Positions 15,235 through 23,579 of a stretch of DNA of 49,508 nucleotides are shown one piece after another. The notes below the pieces were generated by a model. The model saw only the letters and a list, made by a program, of their open reading frames with translations, was not told the origin of the DNA and made no database searches. The first letter of the stretch is position 1. Every line of letters starts with the position of its first letter. Position numbers and translations under genes: made by a program. This DNA comes from an uncultured Lachnospiraceae bacterium (GTDB taxonomy: Bacteria > Bacillota > Clostridia > Lachnospirales > Lachnospiraceae): contig CAJTTT010000024.1 in assembly GCA_910579285.1 (NCBI GenBank), positions 1 to 49,508 on the forward strand. The letters run 5' to 3'.

Positions 15235-16551
15235 ATGAATACAGCAATTAATTTCTATAAATACAGCAGCATAATGGACGATACCTTCTTTAAGAAAAAG
15301 GGCAGAGTGGAGAATGTGGTGGGCCTTACCATAGAGTCGGCGGGGCCGGAGGCGAAGCTCGGAGATCTGTGCGTGATTTATCCTGTTGGGGATGAATATC
15401 CGCCGATCACGGCTGAGGTAGTGGGATTTAAGGACAGACGCACCATTCTGATGCCCTGTGATAACACCGAAGGAATCGGACTGGGGTGTATCGTTGAAAA
15501 CACAGGAAATCCCCTGACGGTGCCGGTGAGTGAAGACCTTCTGGGCAAGGTGCTGGACGGTCTTGGAAGAATCGATGGCGAGTACATGCCGGGCGTGCCC
15601 TACAGCGTGGAGGCGCAGCCGCCGGATGCCATGAGCCGGAAGATCATCGCTGATGTGCTTCCTCTTGGCGTGAAGGCCATAGATGGTCTGATGACCGTTG
15701 GAAAGGGACAGCGTATCGGCATTTTTGCAGGTTCGGGTGTAGGAAAATCCACCTTGATGGGCATGTTTGCGCGCAATACCAAGGCGGATATCAATGTGAT
15801 AGCCCTGATCGGCGAGCGGGGCAGAGAGGTGCGGGAGTTCGTGGAACGCGACCTTGGCGAGGAGGGTATGCGCCGTTCTGTGGTCGTGGTGGCTACCTCG
15901 GACAGATCGGCTCTCGAGAGAAATAAGGCGGCCAAGACCGCCTGTGCGATTGCAGAGTATTTCAGGGATCAGGGTAAGGACGTCCTTCTGATGATGGACT
16001 CTCTGACCCGGTTTTCTATGGCCCAGAGAGAGATCGGGCTGGCCAGCGGAGAACCGCCGGTGTCGAGGGGGTATCCCCCCAGCGTTTACTCGGAGATGCC
16101 CCGGCTTCTGGAGCGGGCGGGATGTGCGGCGGTAGGCTCCATTACCGGCCTGTACACGGTGCTGGTGGACGGTGACGACATGAACGAGCCGATCACAGAT
16201 ACGGCAAGAAGCATTCTGGACGGCCACATCATGCTGAACAGAAAGCTGGCGCACCAGAACCATTATCCGGCAATTGATGTGCTGCAGAGTATTTCCAGGT
16301 GCATGAGCCAGATTGTGGATAAGGAACATAAGTCTCTTGCAGGCAAGCTGAAAAATGTGCTTGCCACCTACAATGAGGCGGAGGATCTGATCAACATCGG
16401 CGCGTATAAGAGCGGAAGCAACAGAAACATTGATTATGCCATTGAGAAGATCGAGGCTGTGAACGAGTTTCTGATGCAGGATGTGGATTCAAAATATGAT
16501 TATGAGGAAGCCGTGGATATGCTGCGGGAGCTTTTTGAGGAAGCGGAGTAA
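15235..16551 (+). CDS. fliI: Flagellum-specific export ATPase FliI
   Basis: Hexameric ATPase, related to F1 beta, that powers or primes type III export of rod, hook and filament proteins. In 438 aa: Walker A GIFAGSGVGKST (162-173), the GERGREVREF segment, Walker B VLLMMDSLTRF, and SGEPPVSRGYPPSVYSEMPR. The length is normal. The Shine-Dalgarno site is weak (GAAAGAAG), so translation may depend on coupling to fliH. fliJ follows after 13 nt. Confidence 0.98.
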   Translation: MNTAINFYKYSSIMDDTFFKKKGRVENVVGLTIESAGPEAKLGDLCVIYPVGDEYPPITAEVVGFKDRRTILMPCDNTEGIGLGCIVENTGNPLTVPVSEDLLGKVLDGLGRIDGEYMPGVPYSVEAQPPDAMSRKIIADVLPLGVKAIDGLMTVGKGQRIGIFAGSGVGKSTLMGMFARNTKADINVIALIGERGREVREFVERDLGEEGMRRSVVVVATSDRSALERNKAAKTACAIAEYFRDQGKDVLLMMDSLTRFSMAQREIGLASGEPPVSRGYPPSVYSEMPRLLERAGCAAVGSITGLYTVLVDGDDMNEPITDTARSILDGHIMLNRKLAHQNHYPAIDVLQSISRCMSQIVDKEHKSLAGKLKNVLATYNEAEDLINIGAYKSGSNRNIDYAIEKIEAVNEFLMQDVDSKYDYEEAVDMLRELFEEAE

Positions 16552-16564
16552 GGGGTGACCTGCC

Positions 16565-17029
16565 GTGGCGAAATTCAGATATAGAATGCAGAGCATTCTG
16601 AATATCAAGTATCAGCTTGAGACGCAGGCAAAGATGGAAGTCGGCCGGGCGCAGATGCGTCTGAATGAGGCGCAGGAGAAACTGCAGATGCTGATCGACC
16701 GTAAGACGTCCTATCTTGAGGAAGGCCGGCGGATGCGCGAGAAGGCTCTCAACGTGAATGATCTCAGGGATAACCGCAACGCAGTGCTGATCATGGATGA
16801 GATGATTGCAGTGCAGAAGCAGGAGGTGCGAAGAGCTGAGGAAGCGGTTGAGAGGGCGCGGATGAAATTGACCGGCATCATGCAGGAGCGCAAGATGCAC
16901 GAGAAACTCAAGGAGAAGGCACTGCTTCAATTTTTAGAGGAAGAGAAAGCTGGCGAGGCCAAAGTGGTAGACGAGTTGACGAGCTATACCTACGGGCAGC
17001 GTGGAAAGGAAAATGGGAATGGCAGCTGA
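16565..17029 (+). CDS. fliJ: Flagellar export protein FliJ
   Basis: A 154-aa, almost wholly coiled-coil protein (FRYRMQSILNIKYQLETQAK at the start, then long heptad helices). FliJ is the central-stalk-like chaperone of the FliI ring. The start is GTG at 16565 with AGGGGTGA 6 nt upstream. Its last codons overlap the start of the next gene. Sequence identity in this family is low, so the call rests on N-terminal pattern and position after fliI. Confidence 0.93.
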   Translation: MAKFRYRMQSILNIKYQLETQAKMEVGRAQMRLNEAQEKLQMLIDRKTSYLEEGRRMREKALNVNDLRDNRNAVLIMDEMIAVQKQEVRRAEEAVERARMKLTGIMQERKMHEKLKEKALLQFLEEEKAGEAKVVDELTSYTYGQRGKENGNGS

Positions 17030-17903
17030 AGCAATGAATATGGGCATGGAACCCCCCATTGATAAAAAAGCGGAAAAAAAGAAATTAAAGGAAGAGCGCA
17101 ATAAGATCAAAAACGACCGAAAGGCCCAGAAAAAGGAAGCAAAGCAGCGCGCCAAGGAAATTTCTGAGCGGGAAGCGGAGCTTGACGACGATGAGGGCGG
17201 CGGCGTTTCTGTCTTTTTGGTAACGGTTGTTATTGTAATTATCTGGGTGGCCATCCTGTGCCTTTTGATCAAGCTGGACGTGGGCGGCTTCGGTTCCGGG
17301 GTGCTTGCCCCGGTGCTCAAGGATGTGCCTGTGGTCAATAAAATCTTACCGGCGGATGCCACGGTGACCACTGACGATGTGGAATCCTACGGCGGCTATA
17401 CCAGTCTGCGCGAGGCGGTTGACTATATCAAGGAGCTGGAGTTGCAGCTGGAGGATGCGCAGGCAGCCAGTTCCGTAGATTCTGAGGAGCTGACGGAGCT
17501 TCGGGCGGAAATCGAGAGACTGAAGACCTTCGAGGATGCCCAGGTGGAGTTTGAGCGCATTAAGACCGAGTTTTACGAGGAAGTGATCTACGCCGAGAAT
17601 GGGCCGGGGGCTGAGGAGTATCAGAAATATTACCAGACCATAGACCCGACCACGGCGGAACATCTGTATAAGCAGGTGGTGCAGCAGCTGGAGGCGAGTG
17701 AACAGATTCAGGATTACGCCCAGACGTATGCGGAGATGGAGCCTGAACGGGCGGCCGCCATTTTTGAGGAAATGACCGACGACCTGGCGCTGGCGGCAAA
17801 GATACTGAACCAGATGAAGCCGGCGGACAGGGGAAATATTCTCGGGGCGATGGATGCTGAGACGGCAGCCAGAATCACCAGAATTATGGATCCCGACGAG
17901 TGA
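17019..17903 (+). CDS. ylxF: YlxF/MotE-like flagellar operon membrane protein
   Basis: A protein of 294 aa between fliJ and fliK, the place of ylxF in Bacillus. Seen: a very basic N-terminal stretch (KKAEKKKLKEERNKIKNDRK), one membrane segment (SVFLVTVVIVIIWVAILCLL), a coiled coil (ELELQLEDAQAASSVDSEEL), and a C-terminal MgtE-N-like helical repeat (AAAIFEEMTDDLALAAKILN, then DRGNILGAMDAETAARITRI). That domain is shared with MotE, a stator chaperone. A role in stator or export assembly is inference. ATG at 17019 has AAAGGA 8 nt upstream; GTG 17001 and ATG 17013 are badly spaced. The start lies inside fliJ. Confidence 0.85.
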   Translation: MAAEAMNMGMEPPIDKKAEKKKLKEERNKIKNDRKAQKKEAKQRAKEISEREAELDDDEGGGVSVFLVTVVIVIIWVAILCLLIKLDVGGFGSGVLAPVLKDVPVVNKILPADATVTTDDVESYGGYTSLREAVDYIKELELQLEDAQAASSVDSEELTELRAEIERLKTFEDAQVEFERIKTEFYEEVIYAENGPGAEEYQKYYQTIDPTTAEHLYKQVVQQLEASEQIQDYAQTYAEMEPERAAAIFEEMTDDLALAAKILNQMKPADRGNILGAMDAETAARITRIMDPDE

Positions 17904-17956
17904 TTTTCCCGTTACAATCTTTCGGAAACCGCTTTACTGACAGCGGAAGAATGCCG

Positions 17957-17998
17957 ATATATACCATGCAGCGGGTTATCTGCTGCGTGTGATATATA
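17957..17998 (+). promoter_or_regulatory. Inverted repeat in the ylxF-fliK gap
   Basis: ATATATACCATGCAGC and the region GCTGCGTGTGATATATAT form an imperfect stem (AT-rich base, GC-rich top). No T-run follows. It overlaps the end of a GCCGATAT sequence at 17953-17960. Confidence 0.45.
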
Positions 17999-18050
17999 TG
18001 CGCAGGAATGTACAGGGTACATGGCTGCTTTGCAGTCTGCATTCCGCGCG

Positions 18051-18072
18051 CCGGACAGGGGATCCTGTCCGG
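18051..18072 (+). promoter_or_regulatory. Perfect hairpin upstream of fliK
   Basis: CCGGACAGG (18051-18059) and CCTGTCCGG (18064-18072) form a perfect 9-bp stem with a GGAT tetraloop. It lies 23 nt before the fliK Shine-Dalgarno site. There is no T-run, so RNA stability, processing or translation control is more likely than termination. Confidence 0.55.
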
Positions 18073-18114
18073 GTACGATCTTTGAAAATTACAGAAAGGA
18101 GGAAAAACCAAGGA

Positions 18115-19632
18115 ATGGCAGTAAACAATGTAAACGCCCTGTCCTCCTTTGGGATGGCACAGGGAAGTCAGGCATCTGTGAAGACGGAGCAAGTCGTGCA
18201 GGAGCGGTTTGATAAGCTGATGAACAAGATGAGCGATCAGCTTACGGGACTGCAGAAGGCACAGGCGGGCAGTTCAGCGGCAGCCACAGCGCCGAAGCAG
18301 ACGTTCGTGGAAAATGCGCAGGAAACGGCGCAGCCCAAGGATGTGTCCAAACAGGAGAGCACAGAGATGCAGAAGACGGATGAGGCCGATGCATCCGCAG
18401 ACAGCACGAAGGATGCCGTGGAGCAGGAAGGCAGCAACGGCACGACCAACGAGACGAAAGATGTCGAGACACAGGATGCCGAAACACAGGAGACTGTGGA
18501 GGAGGCGGCCGAAGAGCTTGTCGAGGAGATCGTCGATGTGATGGATATTCCGCTTGAGAAGGTGGAAGCGGCTATGGAAGTTTTAGGACTTACGGCGGTG
18601 GATCTCTTTGATCCGGCTAATCTGAGACAACTGCTGCTTGCTTTATCAGGCAGTACAGATGAGATGGCGTTAGTTACGGATGAGACACTCTACGGCAATC
18701 TGCAGGAGCTTTTGCAGACGCTGGATGAGACGCTTGGAGCGTTACAGGACGAACTGGGACTGAGCGCAGAGGAGCTTAACGCGTTACTGGCGAAGATCAG
18801 CACGGAAGAAAATGTGTCTGTAGAAATGGAAGAACCCATACTTACCCCGGGGACTGAGGAGCCGGAGGTGAGCGTGGAAGGCATGAAAGATTATGCGGTA
18901 TCTGTGCAGAAGGACGGCGCCACCGTACAGATTAAGGTGACGGTCGATGATGCCAGCGGCGAGAAACACGTCAGCGAGCAGATCACGGATAACGGAAAGC
19001 CAGAGACCACTCCTGTTTTAAAGGGAGAGAATGCAGCCGACACAGGTCATAAGGGAGAGGAAGGCGCAGCGGGAGAACATACCGCGGGCAATGCTTTCTT
19101 ACAGAACCTGACGGGACGCCTGGCAGAAGTGGAAGCACCGGTGGAGCGGCCGGTATACGCACAGCCCGAGACGAATCAGATCATGGATCAGATCGTGGAG
19201 TACATGAAGTTTAACATCAAACCCGACACACAGGAGATGGAGATGCAGTTACATCCCGCAAGCCTGGGTACGGTGCATGTACAGATCGCGGCTAAGGACG
19301 GTGTTATCACAGCGCAGTTTGCAGCACAGAACGAGACGGTGAAAGCAGTTCTGGAAACCCAGATGATCCAGCTCAGGGAACAGTTTGAAGAGCAGGGCAT
19401 CAAGGTGGAGGCTGTGGAAGTCACAGTGGCGAACCACGCTTACGGCGAGCAGTACGGCGGTGAGCAGGATGCGCCGGGTCAGGAGAACGAGAGCGCAAAG
19501 AAAGGCGCAAGAAGGATCAACTTAAACCTTGATGAGATGGATGAGGAAGGTCTGGAAGAACTCGATGATTCGGAGCGGATCGCGGTGGAAATGATGCAGG
19601 CAAACGGCAATACGGTAGATTATATCGCATAG
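18115..19632 (+). CDS. fliK: Flagellar hook-length control protein FliK
   Basis: Molecular ruler secreted during hook growth; its C-terminal domain switches export from hook to filament substrates. The 505-aa protein has a low-complexity acidic Ala/Thr/Glu-rich N-terminal half, a helical middle, and the C-terminal Flg_hook domain (MEMQLHPASLGTVHVQIAAK, then FEEQGIKVEAVEVTVANHAY). ATG at 18115 follows AAGGAGG (18096-18102) at a rather long 12-nt spacing; upstream in-frame codons run through the hairpin gap and look non-coding. The gene lies between ylxF and flgD as in Bacillus, but is flanked on both sides by long gaps with hairpins. Confidence 0.93.
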   Translation: MAVNNVNALSSFGMAQGSQASVKTEQVVQERFDKLMNKMSDQLTGLQKAQAGSSAAATAPKQTFVENAQETAQPKDVSKQESTEMQKTDEADASADSTKDAVEQEGSNGTTNETKDVETQDAETQETVEEAAEELVEEIVDVMDIPLEKVEAAMEVLGLTAVDLFDPANLRQLLLALSGSTDEMALVTDETLYGNLQELLQTLDETLGALQDELGLSAEELNALLAKISTEENVSVEMEEPILTPGTEEPEVSVEGMKDYAVSVQKDGATVQIKVTVDDASGEKHVSEQITDNGKPETTPVLKGENAADTGHKGEEGAAGEHTAGNAFLQNLTGRLAEVEAPVERPVYAQPETNQIMDQIVEYMKFNIKPDTQEMEMQLHPASLGTVHVQIAAKDGVITAQFAAQNETVKAVLETQMIQLREQFEEQGIKVEAVEVTVANHAYGEQYGGEQDAPGQENESAKKGARRINLNLDEMDEEGLEELDDSERIAVEMMQANGNTVDYIA

Positions 19633-19699
19633 AACCCAACATAATGTGTGGTATAGGTCGAAGCATTTACTGCTGAGACCGTAAGAACATGATTCAGTC

Positions 19700-19744
19700 A
19701 TGCAAAATCCCATCGCTGAAAGCGATTTGGAATGGATTTTGCAT
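19700..19744 (+). promoter_or_regulatory. Nested perfect hairpin in the fliK-flgD gap
   Basis: ATGCAAAATCC (19700-19710) pairs perfectly with GGATTTTGCAT (19734-19744); inside lies a second perfect hairpin ATCGCT-GAA-AGCGAT (19712-19726). No T-run follows. The gap is 156 bp, unusually long for this operon. Confidence 0.55.
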
Positions 19745-19788
19745 CATAACTGCGAGAGAACCTGGCAGTTTATGAAAGGAGTGAAAGT

Positions 19789-20526
19789 ATGGGAGTAGTA
19801 CAGCAAGTAGAAGATGGAAAATTTGTGGACTCCAATTCCGCATCCTCTCTGGCAAATGCTAAGTCACCTAAGGCTGGCAATACGCTTGACAAGGATGCAT
19901 TTCTGCAGCTGCTTGTGGCGCAGATGAAATATCAGGATCCTCTGGAGCCTACCTCAAACACAGAGTATATTTCCCAGTATGCGACATTCTCGGAGCTGGA
20001 GCAGATGCAGAACATGAGCGCATCTATGGATCTTTTCCGGGCATCCGCTTTGGTGGGGCAGACCGTACTTTTGAATGTGAGGGACAGCCAGGGCAGGCTC
20101 ACACAGGTGCAGGGACCTGTAGACTTTGTTACTTATGAGAACAACAAAGCGTATCTCTCCATCCGCGGAGAGCTCTATTCTATGGATGATCTGGCAACCG
20201 TAGCGGATCCTAAATATCTGGAGGCATACAAGCTGGCAGCTGATTTCCTGAATATTTATAACAAGCTTCCGGCGATCGAGAATCTGACGCTTGCCGACAG
20301 GGAAAAGGTAGAAAAGCTGAATGAGATGTATGAGAAGATGACTGACTACCAGAAGGAATTCCTGACGGACGAAGAAGTGGACACCATGAAGAAGTATGTG
20401 AAGAAGATGCAGGATATGGTCGCATCCGCCGGGGCAGACGGATCTGAAGGCGATGACGATGGCGATGGTGACGGAGACGACGACGGAAAAGTAGAAGGAG
20501 AAGGCGAGGGCGGAGATAAGAAATAG
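19789..20526 (+). CDS. flgD: Flagellar hook assembly (cap) protein FlgD
   Basis: Scaffold cap for polymerising FlgE. The N-terminal part has the family signature (DKDAFLQLLVAQMKYQDPLE, then TSNTEYISQYATFSELEQM) and a compact beta region (VGQTVLLNVRDSQGRLTQVQ). The remaining third differs from the usual FlgD: a helical stretch (LPAIENLTLADREKVEKLNE) and a tail of about 25 residues made almost only of D, E, G and K. AAAGGAG lies 7 nt before the ATG. The protein (245 aa) is slightly long for the family. Confidence 0.95.
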   Translation: MGVVQQVEDGKFVDSNSASSLANAKSPKAGNTLDKDAFLQLLVAQMKYQDPLEPTSNTEYISQYATFSELEQMQNMSASMDLFRASALVGQTVLLNVRDSQGRLTQVQGPVDFVTYENNKAYLSIRGELYSMDDLATVADPKYLEAYKLAADFLNIYNKLPAIENLTLADREKVEKLNEMYEKMTDYQKEFLTDEEVDTMKKYVKKMQDMVASAGADGSEGDDDGDGDGDDDGKVEGEGEGGDKK

Positions 20527-20565
20527 CGGCCCTGAAAGAAGCGGCGGTCTCAAGGAGGAGCGGTT

Positions 20566-20970
20566 ATGAAGATTCAAGGCAGTTCTTTTCCCTCGATCGG
20601 GCAGCTGCAGGATCAATATTTAAAAACAGGCAGAGGTAAGGGCAGTGTGCCTGCGCCTGGAGGCATAAGCTTTCAGGATATCCTGACGAAGAAGACGGAC
20701 GGGATGGAGCAGCCTGGGGAGGTCAGATTCTCCAAACACGCAGCAAACCGCCTGACAGACAGAAATATTGAACTGACCGAGGAACAGGTGGAGCGCCTGA
20801 ACCTGGGGGCGGCAAAAGCCTCGGAGAAGGGGATAAGTGAGTCGTTGGTCATAGTTGATTCCCTCGCATTTATCGTGAGTGTGCCGAATCAGACGGTTAT
20901 CACGGCGATGGATCAGGCGGAGGCCAATGAGAATGTATTTACAAACATAGACGGAGCCGTAATTATATAA
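20566..20970 (+). CDS. Flagellar operon protein of the TIGR02530 type
   Basis: A 134-aa protein between flgD and flgE, the usual place of this small family in Firmicutes and some other phyla. Seen: a linker, then VRFSKHAANRLTDRNIELTE and a compact domain ending in IVDSLAFIVSVPNQTVITAM. The family is conserved in flagellar operons but its job is not established; a hook-assembly role is an inference from position. AGGAGGAG precedes the ATG closely (about 5-7 nt). The next 83-nt gap contains a second AGGAGG with no start after it, then the true flgE site. Confidence 0.88.
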   Translation: MKIQGSSFPSIGQLQDQYLKTGRGKGSVPAPGGISFQDILTKKTDGMEQPGEVRFSKHAANRLTDRNIELTEEQVERLNLGAAKASEKGISESLVIVDSLAFIVSVPNQTVITAMDQAEANENVFTNIDGAVII

Positions 20971-21053
20971 GCCGGACCTTACAGGAGGCTTAGCGTTCTC
21001 GACTGACAGAGAGGACAGACGGTTCCATACAGAGTTAAGGAGGTCATTTCACT

Positions 21054-23153
21054 ATGATGAGATCATTGTTTTCTGGCGTGTCGGGTCTTAAGACCCACCA
21101 GACCAGAATGGATGTTATCGGTAACAACATCGCAAACGTAAACACAACCGCATATAAGTCGCAGAACATGGTGTTCAGCGATCTGCTTTACCAGCAGACA
21201 CAGGCGGCGTCCGGCGCGAACGCAGCTACCGGCCGCGGCGGTATCAACGCCAGACAGATCGGTCTGGGCGCAAAGACGGCAGCCATCAACACGGCTATCA
21301 CGAGACAGGGATCTGCCCAGTCCACGAACAATCCCTGGGACGTGATGATTACGGGACAGTCCTTTTTCATCGTTAACAGCGGTTCCCAGAACTTCTTCAC
21401 CAGAGACGGTTCCTTCACCATTGACGGTGCAGGCAACCTGGTTATGGCGAGCACCGGCTACCGCGTGATGGGCTGGCAGGTGGATGACGAGACTGGTGAA
21501 ATCCAGTCCGGCGTGGTAAACGCGCTCCAGATTATGAATGAGAAGAACATGTCGGCTCCTGCGGAGGCTACCACCAAGGGTATTGCGGCAGGCATTCTGG
21601 ATAAGAACGATACCAATGTCCACAGCAAGGCGGGTCTGGTAAGAACCATGACCTTCTACGATGGAAGAGGGTATCTTTATACGGCTCAATTCAGCATTCA
21701 TGCGCTGAGCAAGGACGGACAGTACTATGTGCAGCTGGATGATATTATAGACAGCAACAACCAGTCTCTGGTGGATTACTATAAGCTGGAGAACATCAAT
21801 CAGATCGCAAACTTCGGTTCCGGCGGCAATATCACGGAGACCAAGGTATACTCCCTGCCGGACAATGTAACTTACACGGACGGAAATCCGGCTACGTTCA
21901 AGGTGGACTACAATTTCGGTGAAATCCTTGATGGCTTTTCCAACAGCCCGATGATGGGTATTGCGGGCAGCAGCGCGGAAGTAAAAACCATCAACGGTGC
22001 GGCGGCTGCGGACGGTGCAACGCTTACAGCAGGCCAGACAGTGGTAATGGGCGGTAATGTAACCCTTGACAAGAATGTGCTTGAGACGGAATACGGTTTG
22101 ATCTATGACGGAGGAAAGTATTATTATCAGCCGGACGGCGGCGCCAGAGTGGAGCTGACCAATGACATGACAGATGCCAACAATGTCACTAACTGGGGCG
22201 AGGTGCTGAGTAAACTGAGCGGTAATGCTGACGCGGGCGCAACGGCAGATGTGCAAATTGATACGACAACGCCTCTTACCATCGATGACAAGGGCAGTGT
22301 GACGCTGGCATTCACGGCGGAGTTTAAGGCTGCGGCGGATATTCCGGCGGGTACGGTTTACAACGGCACAACAAAGCAGTTTGCATCCACGCTGAATTAC
22401 CCGGATGCTGCCGACCCGGAAGCAACGAAAGTTTTGGAGAAAGCTTACGGTCTGCACAATACGGACAATACGACTTACACCATCAACTATATTTCGCCCA
22501 ACGGTTATGCCAGCATAACAAAGAATGAAACTTATGGCGGCAATATGCTGGTGTTTGATACCAATAATGGTAAATTCTCCTATGTAGGCAACCCGGATCA
22601 GGATGCGGTGACACTGGACTTCGCAGGCACTGCGACGGATATGACGGGTGAAACTGTGGATCTTGGCCATTTCCAGGACATTTCCATCGACTTCTCTACG
22701 ATGACCAATGTCAACAACGGCAAGACATCTACGGCTGGGTTTGACCCCGGTGACGGCACTTCGAACAACCTCGGCAGCGGCCGTAAGCCGGGTGCATTGA
22801 TCGGCGTGGAGATCGGTCAGGACGGTAAGATCAGAGCTTCCTACGATAACGGTTACAGTAAACTGTTGGGACAGATCGCGGTGGCGAAGTTTGCCAATGC
22901 GGCGGGTCTTGCGAAAGCCGGAAACAACCTCTACAAGACGACCCTGAACTCAGGTGATTTCGACGGCGTCGGTATAGATATTACGTCTGACGGTGAGGGT
23001 TCTATGGAATCCGGCGTGCTGGAGATGAGTAACGTGGATCTGGCCGGTGAGTTCACCGAGATGATTACCACACAGCGTGGTTTCCAGGCGAACAGCCGTA
23101 TCATCACCACCTCCGATTCCATGCTGGAGGAGCTGGTGAATCTGAAGCGTTAA
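21054..23153 (+). CDS. flgE: Flagellar hook protein FlgE
   Basis: Hook subunit. The 699-aa protein is long for FlgE (often 400-500 aa). Seen: the N-terminal rod/hook helix (MRSLFSGVSGLKTHQTRMDV, then IGNNIANVNTTAYKSQ), the D1/D2 region with GNLVMASTGYRVMGWQVD, a large poorly conserved Ala/Thr/Asp-rich insert (about residues 270-560), and the C-terminal domain (SNVDLAGEFTEMITTQRGFQ, ANSRIITTSDSMLEELVNLK). AAGGAGGT lies 9 nt before ATG 21054; ATG 21057 is an alternative. It is the last gene of the first flagellar unit. Confidence 0.96.
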   Translation: MMRSLFSGVSGLKTHQTRMDVIGNNIANVNTTAYKSQNMVFSDLLYQQTQAASGANAATGRGGINARQIGLGAKTAAINTAITRQGSAQSTNNPWDVMITGQSFFIVNSGSQNFFTRDGSFTIDGAGNLVMASTGYRVMGWQVDDETGEIQSGVVNALQIMNEKNMSAPAEATTKGIAAGILDKNDTNVHSKAGLVRTMTFYDGRGYLYTAQFSIHALSKDGQYYVQLDDIIDSNNQSLVDYYKLENINQIANFGSGGNITETKVYSLPDNVTYTDGNPATFKVDYNFGEILDGFSNSPMMGIAGSSAEVKTINGAAAADGATLTAGQTVVMGGNVTLDKNVLETEYGLIYDGGKYYYQPDGGARVELTNDMTDANNVTNWGEVLSKLSGNADAGATADVQIDTTTPLTIDDKGSVTLAFTAEFKAAADIPAGTVYNGTTKQFASTLNYPDAADPEATKVLEKAYGLHNTDNTTYTINYISPNGYASITKNETYGGNMLVFDTNNGKFSYVGNPDQDAVTLDFAGTATDMTGETVDLGHFQDISIDFSTMTNVNNGKTSTAGFDPGDGTSNNLGSGRKPGALIGVEIGQDGKIRASYDNGYSKLLGQIAVAKFANAAGLAKAGNNLYKTTLNSGDFDGVGIDITSDGEGSMESGVLEMSNVDLAGEFTEMITTQRGFQANSRIITTSDSMLEELVNLKR

Positions 23154-23182
23154 CAAATTGGTGAGCTGACACGCATCATTTG

Positions 23183-23207
23183 TGAGACTGAAAAGGGTGC
23201 AGTCTCA
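23183..23207 (+). promoter_or_regulatory. Perfect hairpin after flgE
   Basis: TGAGACTG (23183-23190) and CAGTCTCA (23200-23207) flank a 9-nt loop, 30 nt after the flgE stop and before the main terminator. It is followed by GTATTTATAAAA, too poor a T-run for a certain terminator; it may protect the mRNA 3' end or act as a first terminator. Confidence 0.5.
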
Positions 23208-23223
23208 GTATTTATAAAAAAGA

Positions 23224-23269
23224 AAAGGGGATTTTTGCGCGGGATACCGCGCGGAATCCCTTTCTTTTT
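23224..23269 (+). terminator. Strong terminator between flgE and flbD
   Basis: GCGCGG/CCGCGC with a GATA loop caps a longer AAAGGGGATTT/GGAATCCCTTT stem with wobbles and one bulge, followed by TTTTT. It should end most transcripts coming from the flgB promoter. Confidence 0.85.
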
Positions 23270-23302
23270 GGTGAATAACGCAGGGACTGGTAAAATTTCT
23301 TT

Positions 23303-23331
23303 TTGCAGTTTTTGTAGATGTGTGGTAAAAT
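23303..23331 (+). promoter_or_regulatory. Candidate promoter of the flbD-fliA unit
   Basis: TTGCAG (23303-23308), 17 nt, TAAAAT (23326-23331), 41 nt before flbD. With the preceding terminator it divides the fla/che cluster into two transcription units. Confidence 0.65.
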
Positions 23332-23372
23332 AAATGAGTTGAATTTTTTAGGATGAAAAAGGGGGCTTGTCT

Positions 23373-23558
23373 ATGGTGGAGGTCACGAAGATTAACGGTG
23401 TGAAAGTGCTGATTAATCCTGATTTGCTGGAGCTGGTGGAGGAAACCCCGGATACAGTGTTGTCTTTTACAACCGGACGGAAAATAATTGTAAAAGAAAG
23501 TAGACAAGAAGTGAAAAATTTAGTAAAATCGTATAGAAAGGATATTTTTGCAGACTAG
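23373..23558 (+). CDS. flbD: Flagellar protein FlbD (SwrD-like)
   Basis: A 61-aa protein (MVEVTKINGVKVLINPDLLE, then TVLSFTTGRKIIVKES) of the FlbD/SwrD family. In B. subtilis SwrD raises motor torque by supporting stator function, and here it directly precedes motA and motB, in line with that role. ATG at 23373 is preceded by GGGGG-rich sequence 8 nt upstream rather than a good AGGAGG; GTG 23376 or TTG 23367 are possible. First gene of its transcription unit. Confidence 0.93.
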   Translation: MVEVTKINGVKVLINPDLLELVEETPDTVLSFTTGRKIIVKESRQEVKNLVKSYRKDIFAD

Positions 23559-23579
23559 TGTAAAAGTGGGTGTGTACAT

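Noticed and set aside
15190..16329. 379-codon reverse-strand frame opposite fliI
   Set aside because: Mirror of a highly conserved forward gene; His/Arg-rich shadow composition.
17989..18114. N-terminal extension of fliK from 17989
   Set aside because: It would run through the perfect hairpin and the AAGGAGG site; ATG 18115 starts a normal FliK.
21063..22670. 535-codon reverse-strand frame opposite flgE
   Set aside because: No recognisable domain and no ribosome site; forward frame is the clear hook protein.
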